A stretch of 46,932 nt of DNA, from NCBI GenBank assembly GCA_017532155.1, contig JAFXJP010000021.1:1-46932 (forward strand). Reading direction: 5' to 3'. This document shows positions 7,324 to 15,900 of the stretch, in pieces. The DNA is from Clostridia bacterium (lineage in GTDB: Bacteria > Bacillota > Clostridia > Christensenellales > Aristaeellaceae). Position 1 is the first letter of the stretch. Every line of letters starts with the position of its first letter. The position numbers were made by a program, and so were the translations under genes. The notes beneath the pieces are model-generated. The model saw only the letters and a program-made list of their open reading frames with translations. It ran no database searches and had not been told where the DNA came from.

Positions 7324-7524
7324 TTATTTGTACGGAATCAGCGTGCGGATGGTAGCGGCTTCGGCCTTGTTCTGCAGAATGCCGCCCTTACGCATGTGAC
7401 GGATGCGCTTGGTAGTCTTCTTGTTGAGGATGTGGTTGCAGTTCATGCTCTTGTGCTTAACCTTGCCGGTCTTGGTCAGGGAGAAGCGCTTGGCTGCACC
7501 GCGGTGAGTCTTTTGCTTAGGCAT
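7324..7524 (-). CDS. rpmI: 50S ribosomal protein L35
   Basis: 66 residues. The N-terminus MPKQKTHRGAAKRFSLTKTG and the internal HILNKKTTKRIRHMRKGG are diagnostic for L35, a small basic protein of the large subunit. It lies between infC and rplT with short spacers (42 nt to infC, 27 nt to rplT), so all three are translated from one message. AGGAGG lies upstream of the ATG. Nothing is unusual. Confidence 0.98.
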   Translation of the reverse strand: MPKQKTHRGAAKRFSLTKTGKVKHKSMNCNHILNKKTTKRIRHMRKGGILQNKAEAATIRTLIPYK

Positions 7525-7566
7525 GGTGTGTCCTCCTTCCAGGATGATATCTGGCTTAAGCTGGCC

Positions 7567-8109
7567 TTATTTCTGGGCCTTCTCTGCCTTAGCGGTTTTT
7601 TCCACCTTCGGTCCGAGAATCATGATCATGTGGCGGCCGTCCAGCGAGGGACGCTTTTCAACCGTAGCCACGTCCTTGGTGCGCTCAATGAAGTCCTGCA
7701 TAACCTTCAGACCAATTTCGCTGTGCGTGATCTGACGGCCGCGGAAGCGGATGGAAACCTTCACCTTATCGCCGCCCTGAAGGAACTTGATGGCGTTCTT
7801 GGCTTTGGTCTGCACATCGTTTTCTTCGATCGTTGCAGAAAGCTGCACTTCCTTTACGGAAATAACCTTCTGGTTTTTGCGCATTTCGCGCTCACGCTTG
7901 GCCTGCTCATAGCGATGCTTGTCATAATCCATCAGCTTGCATACGGGCGGCTGGGCGTTGGGTACGATCTTGACCAGATCCAGCTGCGCTTCTTCGGCAA
8001 GTTCCAGCGCCTTGGCAGTAGGCAGTACGCCCAGCTGCGCGCCGTCAGCGCCGATCACACGCACCTCTCGGTCGCGGATCTCTTCATTGATCATCAATTC
8101 GGCGGCTAT
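7567..8109 (-). CDS. infC: Translation initiation factor IF-3 (probable ATA start)
   Basis: About 181 residues with both IF-3 domains: N-domain [18 protein letters not shown] and C-domain with [17 protein letters not shown]. It binds the 30S subunit, checks start-codon pairing and prevents premature 50S joining. The start is notable. GGAGGTG lies exactly 7 nt before an ATA codon, followed in frame by GCC GCC GAA TTG ATG ATC AAT. The first TTG and ATG are 19 and 22 nt from the RBS, too far. A rare non-AUG start is known for infC elsewhere (AUU in E. coli) and gives autoregulation because IF-3 rejects such codons. A short lysine/alanine tail ([11 protein letters not shown]) ends the protein. 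Confidence 0.95.
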   Translation of the reverse strand: MAAELMINEEIRDREVRVIGADGAQLGVLPTAKALELAEEAQLDLVKIVPNAQPPVCKLMDYDKHRYEQAKREREMRKNQKVISVKEVQLSATIEENDVQTKAKNAIKFLQGGDKVKVSIRFRGRQITHSEIGLKVMQDFIERTKDVATVEKRPSLDGRHMIMILGPKVEKTAKAEKAQK

Positions 8110-8140
8110 GTCGATGCACCTCCATCATGTTTCTGAACAC

Positions 8141-8170
8141 AAAAAATCGGCGGATGAAACCACCCGCCGA
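8141..8170 (-). terminator. Leader attenuator upstream of infC
   Basis: On the minus strand TCGGCGG pairs with CCGCCGA across a 10-nt loop and six T follow directly. It lies between the promoter and the infC RBS, as in L20-controlled leaders of Bacillota. The antiterminator fold was not worked out. Confidence 0.75.
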
Positions 8171-8258
8171 CAGCAATACATCTTATCGGTTTGCCAGCAC
8201 CAGGCGAAACGGAATTCGCAAGGTGAGGAGCGGGCGGCTCCTGCTTTACGCATCGATT

Positions 8259-8287
8259 ATTATAGCAGAGCGCCCGCCCCATGTCAA
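8259..8287 (-). promoter_or_regulatory. Consensus promoter of the infC operon
   Basis: Minus strand TTGACA, 17-nt spacer, TATAAT: a perfect sigma-A promoter. It predicts a leader of about 143 nt before the infC start, containing the attenuator at 8141-8170. Confidence 0.9.
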
Positions 8288-8314
8288 GCCTTTATTTAAT
8301 TATTTTTTCATTTA

Positions 8315-9817
8315 TTACTGCGCTGCTTCCGTCGACTGCTGCGCGGCGGTCTGCTCTTCAATGGCCTTGTTGATTTCAGCCGTCACATTGGCAATCATTT
8401 CTTCGTCAACGGTGATCACAACGCCTTCGCTCCACTCCGCCATGCCCTTGTCATAAGCATCCTGCATATAGTTGCTTTCAAGGAACGTAACAATTTCCGT
8501 GCGAATATCATCAGTCATGATCAGGCCGCCCTGCACATCGCGCAGATAGTAAATGACATGGATACCAAAGCCGCTCACAACAGGCTCGGAATACGTGCCG
8601 GGCGCCGTCATATGCTCCTGGAAGGAACCCTTGACAAAGTCCTGATCATAGATGATGCTTTCCGGATGCACTTGATAGCCGCTTTCCAGCGTGGCCGGAT
8701 CCTGCATGCCGGGGTCGGTGTTGTATTCGCCAATCAGCGTGACAAAGCTTTCGCCCTTTTCAAGACGCGCGTAGATATCATCAATCTCGGTCTTCTTGGA
8801 GTCAACAATCGCCTGACGCGCCGCAGCCAGCTTGTCTTCCGCCGCCTTAACAGCCGCTTCGTCCACCGTTTCGGCGCTGGCCGCTTCATCCAGTTCTACC
8901 TGCGCAGCCTCCCAGGCGTCCAGCAGCGTCTGATCTGCCTCCAGGAGGATATGCAGCACGCCGCGATAGCCCTCGGGCGTGTACCAGCTTTCATAGCCGT
9001 AGTATTGGGTGGTGTATTCATAGTTGGGCACGTCATTTTCATACACTTTCTGATACTGCGCACCATACTCGTTGAATACGTTCTGGATTTCCTCTTCAGT
9101 GGGCACATAATCGCCGCGCATGTCAGCTTCCATACGGGCGTAAGCTTCGTTCATCAGCGCATTTTCCAGCGCAGTCGCCTCAGAATAGCCCTGCGAGGCA
9201 TAATACGCCTCGGCCTGCGTGCGCAGCTGCGCACGGGCTTCCTCGGTATCCTCGGTCAGATAATTGTTCACATAAGTATCCAGCTGCGCTTCCCATTCAG
9301 CCGCGGCTTCATTGCGGAAGGCCGCCATCTCCTCTTCGGTGAACTGATCATAGCCAGCCTCAGCGATATGCTTTTCGATGATCGCCGTCTCCGCCAGATA
9401 CTCAACCGCTTCCTGATAATTCGGATATTCTTCCACATAGCCGTAATAGTACAGCAGATAGGCAATTTCGTCCGCTTCGGCAAGCGTAATTTCGCGGTCG
9501 CCGATGGTGGCCAGCACAGGATTGGTGGAAGCCAGTTCCAGAGAATCTTCCGCCGCAGCATCCACATCTTCGGCAGGCTCGGTTTCTTCAGCCGCAGGCA
9601 CATCGGTAGGCGCCTGGGTGGCAGGCACATCGGTAGGTACCTGGGTGGCAGGCACAGTGGTAGGCTCCTGCGTGGGAACATCGGTAGGCGCCTGGGTCGG
9701 AGCATCGGTTACAACAGGTGTTTCGGTGGCCTTGGGGGCTTCCTTCTGGCAGCCGGTCATCATCAGAATCAGCACCAGCACCAGTGCCAGCGCCAGACAG
9801 CGGGTCAGTTTGTTCAT
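8315..9817 (-). CDS. PrsA-like lipoprotein foldase (peptidyl-prolyl isomerase)
   Basis: 500 residues. Lipoprotein signal with lipobox MTGC (Cys23), so it is anchored to the outer face of the membrane. Residues ~29-80 are a Thr/Pro/Ala-rich spacer of repeated units (APTDVP, ATQ) that would cross the wall. Next is a SurA/PrsA-type N-domain starting NPVLATIGDREITLAEAD with long helices. The parvulin-like domain begins around YRGVLHILLEA and ends with SEPVVSGFGIHVIYYL, the typical end of a PpiC domain. An Ala/Glu-rich helical insert (~residues 300-345) is unusual. It probably assists folding of exported proteins. The region is acidic throughout. It has its own promoter. Confidence 0.87.
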   Translation of the reverse strand: MNKLTRCLALALVLVLILMMTGCQKEAPKATETPVVTDAPTQAPTDVPTQEPTTVPATQVPTDVPATQAPTDVPAAEETEPAEDVDAAAEDSLELASTNPVLATIGDREITLAEADEIAYLLYYYGYVEEYPNYQEAVEYLAETAIIEKHIAEAGYDQFTEEEMAAFRNEAAAEWEAQLDTYVNNYLTEDTEEARAQLRTQAEAYYASQGYSEATALENALMNEAYARMEADMRGDYVPTEEEIQNVFNEYGAQYQKVYENDVPNYEYTTQYYGYESWYTPEGYRGVLHILLEADQTLLDAWEAAQVELDEAASAETVDEAAVKAAEDKLAAARQAIVDSKKTEIDDIYARLEKGESFVTLIGEYNTDPGMQDPATLESGYQVHPESIIYDQDFVKGSFQEHMTAPGTYSEPVVSGFGIHVIYYLRDVQGGLIMTDDIRTEIVTFLESNYMQDAYDKGMAEWSEGVVITVDEEMIANVTAEINKAIEEQTAAQQSTEAAQ

Positions 9818-9868
9818 TTTGTTTTCAGCATCCCTTTCTCTTTACCAATGTCATGCATTGTGTATTGT

Positions 9869-9897
9869 ATTATGACATACCCTCGCCTGAATCGCAA
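9869..9897 (-). promoter_or_regulatory. Promoter of the PrsA-like gene
   Basis: Minus strand TTGCGA, 17-nt spacer, CATAAT, about 50 bases upstream of the ATG. Confidence 0.55.
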
Positions 9898-10001
9898 GCG
9901 TTTAGCGCCCATCTTGTAAAAAGTTACACTCAGGACACATTTTCCCGCCATTCAGCGATTTACAAAGCCGCGTGCTATCCATTATAATAAGGTATGTATC
10001 T

Positions 10002-10439
10002 TTACCGTTTTTCGGCAAAGAACTGTTTGAGCAGCGCGGCGCATTCTTTTTCCATGACGCCGCCAAGGCATGTCACCCGGTGATAAAAGCTGGGATCGTG
10101 CGGCAAATCATACACGCTGCCGCAGCAGCCCTGCTTTTCATCATAGGCGCCAAACACGCACATGCCCAGCTGCGCCATCACCATCGCGCCTGCGCACATG
10201 GGACAGGGCTCCAGTGTAACGTACAGCGTGCAGTCTTTCAGCCTGCGAGTGTGCAGCTTTTCACATGCGCGCTGCATGCACAGCACTTCGGCATGCGCAA
10301 AGGGAAAGTCCCCCGTCTCGCGCTCATTGTGCGCCCGGGCGATGATCTCGCCGTTTCGCACCAGCACCGCGCCCACCGGCACATCTCTGCCGCTCAGCCG
10401 TGCTTCCCGGAGCGCCTCCTGCATGAATTGCTCGTGCAT
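10002..10439 (-). CDS. tadA: tRNA-specific adenosine-34 deaminase
   Basis: 145 residues. Zinc deaminase signature: HAE at 49-51 (zinc His and catalytic Glu) and PCPMC at 78-82 (zinc cysteines). The spacing and the words DVPVGAVLV, FAHAEVLCMQRA and LEPCPMCAGAMVMA identify TadA rather than cytidine deaminase. It converts A34 of tRNA-Arg(ACG) to inosine for CGN decoding, which matches the CGC/CGT-dominated arginine usage of this block. It is transcribed away from the nitroreductase gene. Confidence 0.95.
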   Translation of the reverse strand: MHEQFMQEALREARLSGRDVPVGAVLVRNGEIIARAHNERETGDFPFAHAEVLCMQRACEKLHTRRLKDCTLYVTLEPCPMCAGAMVMAQLGMCVFGAYDEKQGCCGSVYDLPHDPSFYHRVTCLGGVMEKECAALLKQFFAEKR

Positions 10440-10472
10440 GCTCCCCCACCCTTCTGAAAATAACTACCGTAT

Positions 10473-10501
10473 ATTTTAACATGACCGCCCCAAAAGGGCA
10501 A
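10473..10501 (-). promoter_or_regulatory. Probable tadA promoter
   Basis: Minus strand TTGCCC, 17-nt spacer, TAAAAT, about 33 bases upstream of the tadA ATG. The -35 is weak. Confidence 0.45.
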
Positions 10502-10513
10502 GGAGGTACTATG

Positions 10514-11074
10514 ATGTCCAATGCCGTTCTTGATACCATCGCCGCCCGCCGCAGCCATCGCGCCTATCAGGATACGCCCGTATCCCAGGAGCATATCGAT
10601 CTGATGCTCAAGGCCTTCCTCGAATCTCCCAGCGCCGTTAACAAGCAGCCCTGGCATATTTCCGTCGTGCGCAATCAGCAGCTGCTGGATGATATGAACG
10701 CCGCTATCCGTGCAGAGGTGATGAAGCGCACTGCCGCCGACCGCAGCCCGCGCTTTGAGGATAACAAGTTCCACGTTTTCTATCATGCGCCGCTTGTGTT
10801 CTTCCTCTCCGCCGATCCCACCTGGCGCTATGCGGCGCTTGACAGCGGCATTGCTGTGCAGAATATCGCCCTGGCTGCCGAAAGCCTGGGGCTTGGCAGC
10901 GTCATCCTCGGCATGCCGCGCGACGCCTTTGCCGGCGAAAAGGCTGACGAATTCAAAAAGGCGCTTGATTTTAAAGCGGGCGAAGAATTCATGATCGCTA
11001 TCGCCGTAGGCCATCCTGCCGACGATAAGCCTGCCCATTCTATCCAGGAAGGTCACATTTCCTACATTGATTGA
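10514..11074 (+). CDS. Nitroreductase-family protein
   Basis: About 186 residues. The N-terminus IAARRSHRAYQDTPVSQEHI is the FMN-phosphate binding R(S/R)xRxY motif of nitroreductases. A later PSAVNKQPWH contacts flavin, and the C-terminal LGLGSVILGMPRDAF is typical of the family. It is probably an FMN-dependent NAD(P)H oxidoreductase, cytoplasmic and dimeric; the substrate is unknown. AGGAGG lies upstream of two adjacent ATG codons, and the second (chosen) has the better 7-nt spacing. The stop is followed within 20 nt by the start of a lipoprotein gene, so they likely share a transcript. Confidence 0.92.
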   Translation: MSNAVLDTIAARRSHRAYQDTPVSQEHIDLMLKAFLESPSAVNKQPWHISVVRNQQLLDDMNAAIRAEVMKRTAADRSPRFEDNKFHVFYHAPLVFFLSADPTWRYAALDSGIAVQNIALAAESLGLGSVILGMPRDAFAGEKADEFKKALDFKAGEEFMIAIAVGHPADDKPAHSIQEGHISYID

Positions 11075-11093
11075 TCGGAGGCCTATTCTGACC

Positions 11094-12299
11094 GTGTTTT
11101 TTAAACGCATGCTGCTTTTGCTGCTGGCGCTAGTCTGCCTGCTTTCCTGTATGGGCTGCACGGCAGACGCGCCGCAAAACGCCGCCGCGCCTGACGTTTC
11201 CCAAAGCCAGACGCATCTTGCCGTGCTCAATGTAGGCAAGGCTGACTGTATGCTGCTCTTTGTACAGGATAAAACCTACCTGATTGACACAGGCTGGGAG
11301 CGCACCTACGGCACATTGCAGGAGGCGCTGCGCCAGTATAATGTACAAAAGCTTGACGGCGTGATCCTCACGCATTGCCACAAAGATCATGAAGGCGGAT
11401 TAATGCGCCTGGCCAAGAGTGATATGCCCGTTGACGTCTGGTATGCGCCCGCCCTTTATTATGATGTAAAAGAAGGCCAGCACACACTCGTGCTGGCGGC
11501 GGCGCAGCGCAATGAAAGCGTCACCTGGCTGCAGGCCGGCGATGAAATCCGCATTTCTGATACCGCCTTCTTCCGCGTGCTTGGACCGCTGTCCGTCAAT
11601 ACCGAAAACGAAAACAACAATTCCCTCGTCCTCTATGTCGAAACGCCGGACGGCACGCTGCTGCTGGCTGCCGATATGAAGCAGGAAGAGGAAAACGAAC
11701 TGCTGCAGGCGAGCGTTGTGCCTGCTGCCAACGTGCTCAAGGTAGGCCATCACGGCGACAGCGGCGCCTCCAGCGATTGGTTTATCCGCACCGTCAAGCC
11801 CGAGCTTGCCATCATTTCCACCTCCACGAAGGAGGAATATGACACCCCCGCCGCCTCCGTGCTCAAGCGCCTTGGTCTGCACGGCGCCACCACAGTCGTC
11901 ACGCAGGATTTCACCCACGGCATTTATGTCACCCTGCACGAAGGCCGCGCCTATTATCAGAATATCAATTGGAAGGTGCCCGATTATTCCCAGGGCATCC
12001 GCGCCACGCTCAATGTCGCAGAAGATCTGTTAACGCTGCGCAACAGCTCCTCCGCCGATATTCCGCTCAAGGGCTGGACGCTCTACTCCTCGCGCGGAGA
12101 TACCACCATCGTGCTGCCGGACGACGCCTTCATCCCCGCCAACGGCGTATATAAAATCGGCACGCACTCCACCGGCGTTGACGCCTCCATCCGGCTTTCT
12201 GTCAACCGCCTCTGGCACAAATCAAAATTTGACCAGGCCACGCTCTATGACGCGTCCGGCAACGTCGTCCTTGTTACCGACAACGGCATGCCCGAATAG
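11094..12299 (+). CDS. Lipoprotein metallo-beta-lactamase (ComEC-like) with lamin-tail domain
   Basis: About 401 residues. GTG start with GGAGG 12 nt upstream; a TTG overlapping the previous gene is a possible alternative. The signal MLLLLLALVCLLSC fits a lipoprotein lipobox (LLSC). The hydrolase domain begins LAVLNVGKADCMLL, with the metal motif HCHKDH, a later Asp in LLLAADM and VGHHGDSG: the ComEC extracellular hydrolase pattern. After residue ~300, IRATLNVAEDLLTLRNSSSA and LKGWTLYSSRG mark a lamin-tail-like (LTD) domain, which is often fused to extracellular nucleases. It is therefore probably a surface-attached hydrolase acting on nucleic acid or phosphodiesters; that substrate is inference. 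Confidence 0.87.
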   Translation: MFFKRMLLLLLALVCLLSCMGCTADAPQNAAAPDVSQSQTHLAVLNVGKADCMLLFVQDKTYLIDTGWERTYGTLQEALRQYNVQKLDGVILTHCHKDHEGGLMRLAKSDMPVDVWYAPALYYDVKEGQHTLVLAAAQRNESVTWLQAGDEIRISDTAFFRVLGPLSVNTENENNNSLVLYVETPDGTLLLAADMKQEEENELLQASVVPAANVLKVGHHGDSGASSDWFIRTVKPELAIISTSTKEEYDTPAASVLKRLGLHGATTVVTQDFTHGIYVTLHEGRAYYQNINWKVPDYSQGIRATLNVAEDLLTLRNSSSADIPLKGWTLYSSRGDTTIVLPDDAFIPANGVYKIGTHSTGVDASIRLSVNRLWHKSKFDQATLYDASGNVVLVTDNGMPE

Positions 12300-12343
12300 G
12301 ATGCACAGGGGAGCATTTCCCCTCCGAAAGGAGCGTGTCATCC

Positions 12344-12901
12344 ATGAAGCATTTTGATCATTGTCAGTGCGATAAATGCCGCCAGCAGCGCCCCATGCGC
12401 CCGGAAGCAGCCTGCGGCTTTCTGATGCAGCAGATTGTGTCTCAGGGCCGCCTGCAGGAGCGCTGCCGCCGCTTTTGTCTTTCCCTGTCGCCGCTGCCGC
12501 GTCTACTGGCGCCGCCTTATTCCATCCGGGATGTGCAGGTAAACGGCGATATCACCGTCCTGCCGTCCGATTGCTGCGCGCAGGAGGCTGCCGTTACGCT
12601 GCCGCTGTCTGTGCTCGTATGCGATCAGAAGGGCGACAGTCACCGCGCGCAGGCCCAGATCACCGTGCATGTACCGCTGCGCCAATCGCATCACGAGCAA
12701 ATCAGCAGCTATTATGCGCAGGCGCAGGTGCATCTGTGTCCGCAGTGCTATTGCTTTGACGATCCTACACAGGCAAGCGTTTTTCTGACAATATGCGTGC
12801 AGGTATTTGGCGTGCAGCTCAAAGCCCTGTATGCGCCCTCTCCCTGCGCGCCCGCCTGTCCGCCGCCGCTGCCTTTGTATCCGCAGCCCCGCTGCCAGTA
12901 A
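12344..12901 (+). CDS. Cysteine-rich hypothetical protein
   Basis: 185 residues, function not recognised. The N-terminus MKHFDHCQCDKCRQQ resembles a zinc-knuckle. Cysteines recur to the end (LCPQCYCF, SPCAPACPPP), giving well over ten in all. The middle (residues ~60-140) alternates hydrophobic residues and looks beta-rich. The proline-rich tail PPPLPLYPQPRCQ is low-complexity. There is no signal peptide. AAAGGAG lies 10 nt before the ATG. It lies between a lipoprotein hydrolase and a giant repeat protein. A spore-coat-like or metal-binding role is possible, but nothing here proves it. Confidence 0.7.
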   Translation: MKHFDHCQCDKCRQQRPMRPEAACGFLMQQIVSQGRLQERCRRFCLSLSPLPRLLAPPYSIRDVQVNGDITVLPSDCCAQEAAVTLPLSVLVCDQKGDSHRAQAQITVHVPLRQSHHEQISSYYAQAQVHLCPQCYCFDDPTQASVFLTICVQVFGVQLKALYAPSPCAPACPPPLPLYPQPRCQ

Positions 12902-12908
12902 GTGGCAT

Positions 12909-12938
12909 TTGACAAGCCCCGCGTCTTTGCAGTATGAT
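12909..12938 (+). promoter_or_regulatory. Promoter of the SdrD-B-repeat protein gene
   Basis: TTGACA, 18-nt spacer, TATGAT, with TACGGAGG upstream of the ATG at 12968. Confidence 0.7.
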
Positions 12939-12967
12939 GAATTGATTTCCCCTACGGAGGTTTACTT

Positions 12968-15900
12968 ATGCGAAACGTACGAATGTATGTGCTGCTTTTC
13001 CTGCTGATGCTGTTTCTTCCCCTCTGCGCACAGGCAGAGGGCGGCCAGCTCAGCGGCTATGCCTGGGTGGACGCCAAAGGCGATCAGCACTTTGATGAAA
13101 AGGATGACCGGCTGCGCGGCGTAGCAGTCTCTCTGTACAGCGTGCAGGGCGATGAAGAAACGCTGGTAGAAAAAGTCACCACCGCCAACGACGGCTCTTA
13201 TTCTTTTGCCAATCTGCCCGCCGGTCATTATCGCCTGGCTGTCACGCTGCCTGAGAATTATCAGTCCATTCATCCCAGGGAGGGCGGTAGCGTTATTCTG
13301 CCTGCCTGCGGCGTAAACAGCACGTCCGCTGTCTTTTCGCTTGCCGAAAACCAGGCGCTTGACAGCATGCATATCGGCGCTTCCAAGGCCTCCGGCTATA
13401 TCAAGGCCTATGTTTTCCACGATGAAAATGCCAATGGCGGCCGCCGTACCACAGAAGAAATGCTGCGCAATGTGGAAACCGAGCTCCTGTACGAGTACAA
13501 CGGCGAATGGATTGTCATCGCCGCCGCCAAATCCGATAAGGACGGCTGCGTCACCTACTGGGATCTGACGCCCGGCACTTACCGGCTGTCTGTTACGCTG
13601 CCCGATCCTTATATCGTCGGTCCGCTGGGCGAAAAACAAACCGGCTGGTACAATGTGATCATCCCCGCCGACAGCCCTTCCGGCGTATCCGCGTCCTTTG
13701 ATGTGCCCCGCGGCGGCAGCACCGGCCTTGGCATCGGCGCCATCGAGACAGGCAGCATCGAGGGTCTGCTCTGGCATGACCTGAACAGCAACGGTCAGCA
13801 GGATGAAAATGAACCCGGCTTTGCCGGCGCTGCCGTTACACTGCAGTGCGAGGCCGTAGGCGCCAACCGCACGCTTACCAGCGATGAAAACGGCGCTTAT
13901 CGCTTTGATAAGCTGGCTGAAGGCGATTATACCCTCTCTGTTACGCTGCCCGACGGCGTCATGTTCACCCTGCCGGGCGGCGAATCGCTGTTCACCGACG
14001 GCTATCTGCTCACGCAGTCCACGCTCGTTTCCGTTATCAAGAATGAAACTGCCCCTGTGCAGAAAATCGGCGTTATGCCCGCAACCAGCCTGGAAATTGA
14101 AGTATACAACGATCTGAACGCCAGCGGCACGCGCGATGAGGGCGAAATGCCCTTTGCCGGCGCTGCGCTGAATATCCTGGTGGATGGCAATGCGCTGATC
14201 AGCGCCCAGTCGGGCGGCGACGGCCTGATTACCATTCCCGTGCTGCGCGGCGGCGCTATGACGCTGGAGCTTTCCCTGCCCGACGGCCAGGTCTTCACCG
14301 TCCCCGGCGAGGGCAACGCCTTCCATGCCCTCAGCGCCCAGAGCACCATTGCATTGCCCGCCACGCTGCCGCATGGCGAAAAAACCTGCTTCACCGCCGG
14401 CGTTACGCTGCCAGCAGCGATTTCCGGCACGCTATTTAACGATGTTAACGTCTCCGGTCTGCCTGAAGCCGAAGAAGGCGGCCTGGCCGGCTTTGTCGTG
14501 CAGGCCATCAATGCCGACGGCAAAGTCGCCGCCCAGACCACAACCGATGAGAATGGCTTTTATCTCCTTGAGGCGCTGCTGCCCGCCGCGCATCATATCC
14601 GCTTCTGCCTGACGGATGCTTACGTTTTCTCCGATTATGCTGATGTGGACGCCGCCAATCGCAATCAGGTTGTGCAGCAAACCGCGCTGTACGGCGAAAC
14701 AAATGCTTTCGCCCTCGCCCCGGGACAGCAGATTGAATCCGTCTGCGGCGGCGCTTTCCGCAGCGCAACCGTCAGCGGCAGCGTGCTGCTCTCTGCCGGC
14801 AAGGCGGCGGAAGCGCTCTCGGGCGGTATGGAAAATGTGCTGGTCGAGCTGCTGGATGCCGAAGGCTTCCCGGTATCTGAAACCACCACGACCCAAACCA
14901 TTGCCGACGGCTCCTTCTATCTCAAGGGCGCGCTGCCCGGCGAATACTGCCTGCAGTTTACGCTGCCCGCAGGCTGCATCTTCTCCGATCCGCTGCTGGA
15001 TGACAGCGTGTACACCACCGAATTGTTTAAGCTGGACACCGCAACCGATCTGACGCTGCCTGCGCTCAGCGCCGTGCCCGCCGGCAGCCTCAATGGCGTG
15101 ATGTACTATGACGGCAATGTAAACGGCCAGTATGACGCCGATTTCGAAGCCACCTATGACAATATCATCGTCACGCTTGTCAATACCGATTACGACATGA
15201 CCTACGAAACGCGCACCATGGACGGCGGCTGCTTTGCCTTCTATGATCTGCGTCCCGGCGCGTATACGATCTCGGTATCCCTGGATGAAAGCCTGTGCTT
15301 TGCGCATGATGATTCTTCGCTGATTCCCGCCTCCATCCAGCCCGCTGTCACAGCCGATTTCACGCTCCTTTCCGGCCAGCATTATGACAGCAGCAACATT
15401 GCCATCGCCACGCCCGCCGGCATTTCGGGCACGCTGTATTTCGATCTTCTCAACAACAATATCCTCGACGCTGATGACGCCGGCGCCGGTGGCATTACGC
15501 TTGTGCTGCAGTCGGCAGACGCGCTGCATTCCTACACCGCCATCACCGATGAGAACGGTCAATTCACGCTTTCTCCCATCGTTTCGGGCAATTATCATCT
15601 GCTGGTGTCGCTGACAAGCGATTGCATTCCTGCTGATGGCAATCCCGCCCAGCTGATTGACGGCTTCTATCTGAGCAACGTGCGCATTGAGGACGGCGAG
15701 CAGGCAGAACTGCAGTATGCCATTTTGCGTTACGCAACGCTCTCCGGCCGCGTATACAGCGTGGATGGCACGCTCAAGGGCGCTGCCGGCCGCACGGTCA
15801 CGCTGTATCAGGACGATGCGCAGCTGCAGCAGACGGTTTCTGATGAGAACGGCGTATACAGCTTTGGTTCCCTCAAGCCTGGCATTTACACGCTCGCCTG

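Noticed and set aside
9595-9720. Tandem DNA repeats that could suggest a CRISPR-like array
   Set aside because: They encode the Thr/Pro-rich linker of the PrsA-like lipoprotein; unit lengths vary and there are no unique spacers.
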